Shown: in pieces, positions 6,023 to 10,467 of the stretch
How the letters are laid out: each line of letters starts with the position of its first letter
How positions within the stretch are numbered: the stretch's first letter is position 1
Assembly (NCBI GenBank): GCA_031418215.1
Contig: JANOXC010000026.1
Coordinates: 1-10,467 of the forward strand
Length of the DNA stretch: 10,467 nt
From: JANOXC01 sp031418215
Lineage (GTDB): Bacteria; Bacteroidota; Bacteroidia; AKYH767-A; OLB10
Direction of reading: 5' to 3'
Program-made: the position numbers and the translations under genes
Notes under the pieces: generated by a model
Database searches by the model: none
The model's input: only the letters and a program-made list of their open reading frames with translations
What the model was told of the DNA's origin: nothing

Positions 6023-6460
6023 TTATTTAACGGTTCCCAATGATCGGATATAATTAATCACAGACCATCTTTCATTATTACCTAATTTTTCTTTAAAAGA
6101 CGGCATTGGTTTTCTTCCTTCCGTTGTTTTCCAGTATGCTTCGCCATCACTGATTTTAGCATATTCAGGTCCGGTGAAATCACCACAAGAGATATCAATT
6201 TTTTCCGCTTTTGATCCGTCTCCTTTGCCCTTTGTGCCATGGCATGATTTGCAGTGCTGACTGTACAAGTCTTTGCCTTCCTTTATGGAGGCTTCATCAG
6301 CTTTAACAGGGTTTTTCACTTTTATTACTGCTTCAGTTGCCGGCCAAGGTTTTCCTTTAGGTTTGTCCTGTGCAGAAGCAAAATTTGAGGCCACAAGCAT
6401 GATGGCAATAACCATTGCTCCTGAAATAATAGTTGTTATTTTTTTTGATAAACTGTTCAT
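6023..6460 (-). CDS. Periplasmic monoheme class I cytochrome c
   Basis: A 145-residue protein with a clear Sec signal peptide (basic start, hydrophobic core, cleavage after NFASA at residue 30). It has one heme-binding CKSCH motif (Cys70, Cys73, His74). Met119 in RKPMPSF is the probable sixth iron ligand, and the C-terminal helix NNERWSVINYIRSLG is typical of small cytochromes c. An extra Cys92 in the loop is unusual and may be free. It is the last gene of the NrfD/ferredoxin cluster, 30 nt after the C-anchored protein, and is a natural electron acceptor or donor for that membrane complex in the periplasm. The specific redox partner is not determined by the sequence. Confidence 0.93.
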   Translation of the reverse strand: MNSLSKKITTIISGAMVIAIMLVASNFASAQDKPKGKPWPATEAVIKVKNPVKADEASIKEGKDLYSQHCKSCHGTKGKGDGSKAEKIDISCGDFTGPEYAKISDGEAYWKTTEGRKPMPSFKEKLGNNERWSVINYIRSLGTVK

Positions 6461-6490
6461 ATTATTAATTTATTTAGTGATTAAATTTAG

Positions 6491-7084
6491 TTATTTTTTT
6501 AATAAACGGCTTTCTTTTTTAATTCTAAATATTTGGAAAATTACATAGAAAATCGTGCCCCAAATCACGCCAATTATCAAGTTAGAAACAACAATTAAAT
6601 ACATAGGTGCCTTTTCACGTGACGCAGAAAGTGAACGGCTCCCCCATACTTCATTTTCGTTTTCCTTTACTGATACACCCCATTTTACATTTCCCTTTGA
6701 TTCTACCGTTCCGTAGGTATCATCTTCTTCAATTTTGACAACAGCTACATAATTGTCATTTTTATCCCCCGGCAAGTCCATTGGAAATTCTGCAAGTGCC
6801 TCACCGGCGGAATCTGTTGCTACTGCATCGCCTATTGGTAATAAGGCATACATGCTCTGAACATAAAAGTGAACCTCAATTTCCTTTACCGAAATATTGT
6901 TTGAGGTTACAGTAGCCTTGCAAGTCCTGGTTGAATCAGTTTGTGCAAAAGTTAGTTTGATGTCTGCCTGTTTTTCCTCCTGAGCCCGCAAGCCTGCTGA
7001 CTGCAGTTGAAGTACTAAAAAAATTAAAAAGGCTACAACCTTCATTGGTATACTTGGTGAATAATTCTTTCTACAGTGGTTCAT
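6491..7084 (-). CDS. Secreted protein with C-terminal membrane anchor, unknown function
   Basis: From ATG 7084 the product has 197 residues. It has an N-terminal signal peptide (core VVAFLIFLVLQLQSAG, cleavage after LRA), then a mostly beta-type periplasmic region of about 125 residues, perhaps Ig-like. It ends with a transmembrane helix (LIVVSNLIIGVIWGTIFYVI) and a basic tail, RIKKESRLLKK, on the cytoplasmic side. There is no heme motif or cysteine cluster. It starts 4 nt after the nrfD stop and ends 30 nt before the cytochrome gene, so it is probably a structural or docking subunit of the same complex. ATG 7045 would give a shorter, more typical signal peptide and is a real alternative. A third ATG at 7129 would overlap nrfD by 41 nt and is less likely. 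I do not recognise the family. Confidence 0.75.
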   Translation of the reverse strand: MNHCRKNYSPSIPMKVVAFLIFLVLQLQSAGLRAQEEKQADIKLTFAQTDSTRTCKATVTSNNISVKEIEVHFYVQSMYALLPIGDAVATDSAGEALAEFPMDLPGDKNDNYVAVVKIEEDDTYGTVESKGNVKWGVSVKENENEVWGSRSLSASREKAPMYLIVVSNLIIGVIWGTIFYVIFQIFRIKKESRLLKK

Positions 7085-7088
7085 ACAC

Positions 7089-8474
7089 TTATTTTTTTTT
7101 ATCCATTTTCTCAAGGTCAATTCCTTCACCTTCCAGGGTTTCCCAGATTGATATCATAGGAAAAAATTTTGAGAAGATGGTGATGATTAATAATACTCCG
7201 GAAAGAGAGGCCGCTACAATAGCCATTTCAACCCAGCTTGGGAAGTAAGTTGCCCAGTTTGCCGGAACATTTTGTATAGGTAAATAAGGATGTAATAAGA
7301 TGGGTGTAACAATCAGGTAGCGTTTGAACCATGCACCCACAACAACAAATAATGCAATAATGGTAAGTGGAATCGGCCTCCTTGCCCGCTTGAATAAAAG
7401 CACAAAAGCAGGAATGGCCATTCCGAATATTTGCACTGACCAATATATAGGTGACATTGGACCAGTGAAAAGATCGTTGAGTAATTTAGCTTCCGGTCCC
7501 CGCATTTTATAAGCCGGAATCAGGTATTCGTTTACATTAAAGTAGGCATATACCACACAAAGCAACACCAACAATTTACCCATTTGGTTAAAATGTAATT
7601 CGGTAATATATTTTTCAAAACTATATGCTTTGCGAAAAATAAACATGGCAATAATGACACATGCTGTCCCGGCCTGAAACGCGCCGGCAACAAAATAAGG
7701 TCCGAAGTTAGTGCTGTCCCATCCCGGACGCAAAGTAGTAGCAAACAGCCATGCTGTTACCGTGTGAATAGAAATAGCCAAAGGAATTACCAATACACTA
7801 AGGATGGCTGTACTTTTTTTCATGATCTGCCATTGCTTTTCATTCCCATCCCAACCCATGGCTAAAAATTTATACATCCATCGCTGCCATTTTGGTTTTT
7901 CAGTTAACACATCTCTGCATAAAGCAATGGCAGGGAGCAATGGTATATATAAAAACAAAACACTTGTTACAAGATAGGTAGAAACTACAATTACATCCCA
8001 CATGATGGGAGATTGTATTCGTCCATGTGTAAAAAGAAACAAGACTCTTTCAGGACGTCCCATATCAACAACAATTATCAATCCGGCAAACACGATACCG
8101 GCAACTGCAATTATCTCTGCAATGCGGGTAAGGGGCCGGTGCCATTCAAAATTGGTAAGCCGTAAAATGGAAGAAATTAATGCCCCTACCAGACTAATTG
8201 CCACAAAGAAAACAAAGTTAGATATATATAATCCCCAGGAAGCATAATCGCGTAATGCTGTTACTTTTAATCCATCTCTCAATTGAATGTAATATGCATA
8301 ACAACCAAAAAGAAAAATAATCGCTAAAATTGCTATCCATACTCTTGCAAGTGTTCCTGTATGACGTAAAGGATGCAAAACAACATTGCGCATCTCCTGA
8401 CGATATTCTTGTTGTTCAAGCGCACTTAAACTACTTTGATGTTCTGCTCCTGCATGTATATTGGTATCATTCAT
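7089..8474 (-). CDS. nrfD: NrfD/PsrC-family membrane quinone subunit, ten helices
   Basis: A 461-residue integral membrane protein with about ten predicted helices (near 44-64, 81-103, 119-137, 158-186, 220-243, 260-281, 297-318, 341-361, 367-388 and 414-436). Family hallmarks are WGLYISNFVFFVAIS (80-94), DMGRPER (137-143), and SIHTVTAWLFATTLRPGW (235-252) leading into FGPYFVAGAFQAG (257-269). This stretch is much like the ActC/ActF subunits of alternative complex III and PsrC-type proteins. Such subunits bind menaquinone and exchange electrons with a periplasmic ferredoxin subunit without heme. The start at 8474, 10 nt after the ferredoxin stop, is preferred. A longer in-frame ATG at 8603 would overlap the ferredoxin gene by 119 nt and add no recognisable domain. 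The symbol is given by family. The DUF3341 subunit of alternative complex III is not present here. Confidence 0.92.
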   Translation of the reverse strand: MNDTNIHAGAEHQSSLSALEQQEYRQEMRNVVLHPLRHTGTLARVWIAILAIIFLFGCYAYYIQLRDGLKVTALRDYASWGLYISNFVFFVAISLVGALISSILRLTNFEWHRPLTRIAEIIAVAGIVFAGLIIVVDMGRPERVLFLFTHGRIQSPIMWDVIVVSTYLVTSVLFLYIPLLPAIALCRDVLTEKPKWQRWMYKFLAMGWDGNEKQWQIMKKSTAILSVLVIPLAISIHTVTAWLFATTLRPGWDSTNFGPYFVAGAFQAGTACVIIAMFIFRKAYSFEKYITELHFNQMGKLLVLLCVVYAYFNVNEYLIPAYKMRGPEAKLLNDLFTGPMSPIYWSVQIFGMAIPAFVLLFKRARRPIPLTIIALFVVVGAWFKRYLIVTPILLHPYLPIQNVPANWATYFPSWVEMAIVAASLSGVLLIITIFSKFFPMISIWETLEGEGIDLEKMDKKK

Positions 8475-8484
8475 AAAATATGTT

Positions 8485-9441
8485 TTAAGATTCGGAAGTA
8501 TTGTGAATTTCAGTATCCTCTTCGAATGGAAACTGACGGTTGACAGGAGGCAGGTAATATACCCTTGGTTCAGTTCCCAGTTCTTCAAGGTAACGATAGC
8601 CACTTCTCTTTTTAATCAGTTCGCTAAGCCTTACTGTTTCATCACCATTGGTAACGATGTCTTCATTGGCATCACCAAAATAAATGGTTCCGTTGGGGCA
8701 TGCTGTTACACAATCCGGCAACTCCCCTTTCCTTGCCATATCAGGACAGAAATCACATTTTTCCACCGTGCCCATCTTACCCGGTGTACTGGTCTCAGGA
8801 GAATAAGTACTGCAACAAGCATCTGTTTTATCTGTCTTTGCAGTATCAATTGCTGTTCCCCAGTTTTCTCCCCAGTTAAATGAACGTGCATTATAAGGAC
8901 AGGCTGCCATACAAAAACGACATCCAATACATCTTTCATTATCTATTAATACGATTCCATCTTTCCGTTTAAATGTTGCATCAACCGGACATACCTTTGT
9001 ACAAGGGGGATTATCACAATGATAACACGGTTGTGGCATCCAGTAAGGAGCAAGGCTAACTGCATCCTGCATTTTCTTTACCTTGATCCATTCAACAGGA
9101 GGTTGCTTATGATGCATTGTTTGGCAACCTTCCACACATTTACGTGCATTTGCACATCGTGCAAGGTCAATCACCATTACAAACTTTTTACCTTCTATTC
9201 CTTCGCGTGCCTGTAAAGCTGTTATCTTACTTTCTGCGATATGATGTTTAATATGGCTGCTATCTACTTCCACCAACTGTCCGTCAGCAGTCAGTAATTT
9301 AACTTTTTTTCCTGTTGATTCAGAATCCTTGCCTAATATCCCGCTTTTCAATCCAAGACCTGTTGCCAATGTAACACCTCCGGCAAGCAAACCGAACTTC
9401 AGAAATTTTCTTCTGTCCGTATTTTCGTTTTCTTCAATCAT
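8485..9441 (-). CDS. Tat-exported multi-cluster ferredoxin, NrfC/PsrB type, with one cysteine missing
   Basis: A 318-residue electron-transfer subunit of the DmsB/NrfC/PsrB family. The N-terminus has a twin-arginine signal, TDRRKFLKFG (8-17), plus a hydrophobic stretch, so the folded protein is sent to the periplasmic side. Cysteine motifs follow. Motif I is Cys96, Cys102 and Cys106, with Ala99 where the second cysteine should be. Motif II is Cys139, 142, 147, 151. Motif III is Cys171, 174, 177, 181. Motif IV is Cys229, 232, 244, 248. An insert before motif IV holds an extra Cys-Cys pair (209-210). By analogy with seven-iron ferredoxins, the motif I gap predicts one [3Fe-4S] cluster besides three [4Fe-4S] clusters. 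The gene is followed 10 nt later by the NrfD subunit, its usual membrane partner. A molybdenum catalytic subunit, a common third partner, is not in the window. Confidence 0.93.
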   Translation of the reverse strand: MIEENENTDRRKFLKFGLLAGGVTLATGLGLKSGILGKDSESTGKKVKLLTADGQLVEVDSSHIKHHIAESKITALQAREGIEGKKFVMVIDLARCANARKCVEGCQTMHHKQPPVEWIKVKKMQDAVSLAPYWMPQPCYHCDNPPCTKVCPVDATFKRKDGIVLIDNERCIGCRFCMAACPYNARSFNWGENWGTAIDTAKTDKTDACCSTYSPETSTPGKMGTVEKCDFCPDMARKGELPDCVTACPNGTIYFGDANEDIVTNGDETVRLSELIKKRSGYRYLEELGTEPRVYYLPPVNRQFPFEEDTEIHNTSES

Positions 9442-9473
9442 AACTCAAATTTTTTGAATAAGCTTCGAATGGA

Positions 9474-9500
9474 TATTTGAAGTATATATATGTATTTGAA
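9474..9500. repeat. Direct repeat of TATTTGAA in front of the ferredoxin gene
   Basis: Two identical 8-bp copies (9474-9481 and 9493-9500), 19 bp start to start, separated by an alternating AT stretch. They lie in the 116-bp gap between the barrel gene and the ferredoxin gene, 33-59 nt before the ferredoxin ATG. They may be a regulator site or a promoter element, and in AT-rich DNA chance is possible. Confidence 0.25.
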
Positions 9501-9557
9501 ATCATATAACAATTATCACTAGAATAGAACATTCCATTAACAATTGATAATTAATCA

Positions 9558-10460
9558 TCATTTATTGAATCCCCACTGTCTGGTAATGTTAAACCCTAAC
9601 ATGATATCACCCTTAAAAAAATCATTCCTGTTATAAACGTTTATATCCTGGTTGATGATACCATCAGCATTACAAACAAATATCTGAAACTGGTGGCTGC
9701 CTGTTGATACTTCATACGCTATACCCAGGTTCGGCAAAGGCTTATAGTCCTCTTCAATACCAGATACATTTAATGGATAACCAAAATCAACTACGACAGA
9801 CGATTGTGGACTGAATTTATACCGGCCTGCAAATGCCATCCCGTAGAAGGCATGTTGTCCATAAGCAGAATCAATCAGGTTAAAATATGAAAACGTACCT
9901 GCCAGCTGAAGAGAGAGCTTACTATTCATTTTTCGGGAAATCATTATTTCATGGAAGTAAGAAAACCGATAGGCATTTTTATATTCGCCTTCGGTATTCT
10001 TAAAATCATCTGATGGTTTTGAGCTTTTTGCCATATCACCATAATATGCAACGGTTACCGGCATGCCTTTACCCTTTGTTTGTCTCAGGATATTATACTT
10101 CCCTTGAAAATCATATTGCATTTTATTTTTTGTAGCACCCAAACCAACTGATAAACGATCAGTAAACCCATAGTTCAAGCCCATACGAATATTCGCCGGT
10201 GCAAAAAGTCCAAACAGATCGTCATCGTTTTCAATGATTCCAAAACGGTGCTGCAACATAAAATCCAGTGACTTTTTTCCTACATTTTGTGTTGTCTGGT
10301 TGTTGATGACTGCCCCATTTTCAAAAACTGCCCTTATGTATTCCTTTTCAGGTGCAGGCTCTGTAGTTGCTGTTGTTTCCTGTGCATTAACGAAAGCAGG
10401 CAAAAGGATAATTGCCGTGACCAACATTTTATATATTAAACAATTTTTCGATTTTTTCAT
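9558..10460 (-). CDS. DUF5777-family outer-membrane beta-barrel protein
   Basis: A 300-residue protein with a signal peptide cleaved after FVNA (residue 26), a short proline/threonine-rich linker, then alternating beta-strand patterns to an aromatic C-terminal end, as expected of an outer-membrane barrel. The segment TTQNVGKKSLDFMLQHRFG, with FGLFAPANIRMGLNYGFTDRLSVG soon after, fits what I remember of the DUF5777 family in Bacteroidota, whose members often sit beside cytochrome and respiratory genes. It precedes the ferredoxin gene by 116 nt with no evident terminator between, so it may belong to the same transcript. The biochemical role of the family is not known to me. The frame is complete, starting 7 bp from the right edge of the window. 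Confidence 0.82.
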   Translation of the reverse strand: MKKSKNCLIYKMLVTAIILLPAFVNAQETTATTEPAPEKEYIRAVFENGAVINNQTTQNVGKKSLDFMLQHRFGIIENDDDLFGLFAPANIRMGLNYGFTDRLSVGLGATKNKMQYDFQGKYNILRQTKGKGMPVTVAYYGDMAKSSKPSDDFKNTEGEYKNAYRFSYFHEIMISRKMNSKLSLQLAGTFSYFNLIDSAYGQHAFYGMAFAGRYKFSPQSSVVVDFGYPLNVSGIEEDYKPLPNLGIAYEVSTGSHQFQIFVCNADGIINQDINVYNRNDFFKGDIMLGFNITRQWGFNK

Positions 10461-10467
10461 ATTGCTG

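Noticed and set aside
7089..8603. Longer nrfD start at 8603
   Set aside because: It would overlap the ferredoxin coding end by 119 nt and add 43 residues without any domain. ATG 8474 fits the operon spacing.
8461..8883. 140-codon plus-strand open frame opposite the ferredoxin and the end of the nrfD upstream region
   Set aside because: It lies antisense to the well-supported ferredoxin with its cysteine motifs, shows no recognisable domain, and is an expected shadow.
9483..9512. TTGTTA followed by TATATA (sigma-70-like spacing) before the ferredoxin gene
   Set aside because: Matches of this quality are common in AT-rich spacers, and Bacteroidota promoters follow a different consensus.
6023..10460. 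Alternative complex III operon
   Set aside because: NrfD and an iron-sulfur protein are present, but there is no pentaheme ActA, no Mo-like ActB fusion, no DUF3341 ActD and only one full NrfD.

Overview
The window reads as chromosomal DNA of a low-GC member of the Bacteroidota. The support is a DUF5777-type outer-membrane barrel, a DUF4369-like lipoprotein, AT-rich spacers, and starts that mostly lack Shine-Dalgarno sequences. The family and species cannot be told from the window. Every gene I can support lies on the minus strand, so transcription runs from the right edge to the left edge. No tRNA, rRNA, CRISPR array, insertion sequence or phage gene was seen.

Right block (about 6023-10460): a respiratory electron-transfer cluster. 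In transcription order it encodes a DUF5777 beta-barrel protein, a Tat-exported multi-cluster ferredoxin, a ten-helix NrfD/PsrC-type membrane quinone module, a secreted protein anchored by a C-terminal helix, and a periplasmic monoheme cytochrome c. This resembles the ferredoxin plus membrane-subunit part of complex iron-sulfur molybdoenzymes or of Nrf/Qrc-type complexes. No catalytic subunit is inside the window. One may lie beyond the right edge, or the module may simply pass electrons between menaquinol and cytochrome c. The ferredoxin lacks one cysteine of its first cluster motif.

Middle block (about 4241-5956): a DUF4369-like lipoprotein with no thioredoxin domain, followed 33 nt later by a five-helix protein that aligns by eye with the C-terminal half of the NrfD protein of the right block. 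A perfect 10-bp inverted repeat lies just upstream of the lipoprotein gene. Its arms recall the ModE operator, although it could instead be the terminator of the cytochrome gene.

Left block (1-3924): a compact molybdenum-cofactor operon, moaA, moeA, a small ModE-type regulator, a TSUP-family membrane transporter, mobA, and the first ten codons of a probable moaD running off the left edge. The 316-bp leader in front of moaA holds two perfect 16-bp inverted repeats and a cluster of CTAG-containing motifs.

Taken together the window suggests a molybdenum-linked respiratory locus. One operon makes and controls the cofactor. The other supplies the ferredoxin, quinone module and cytochrome that such an enzyme would use. 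A third small unit carries an unusual half-size NrfD. The link between the blocks is inferred from neighbourhood and family, not proven by the sequence.
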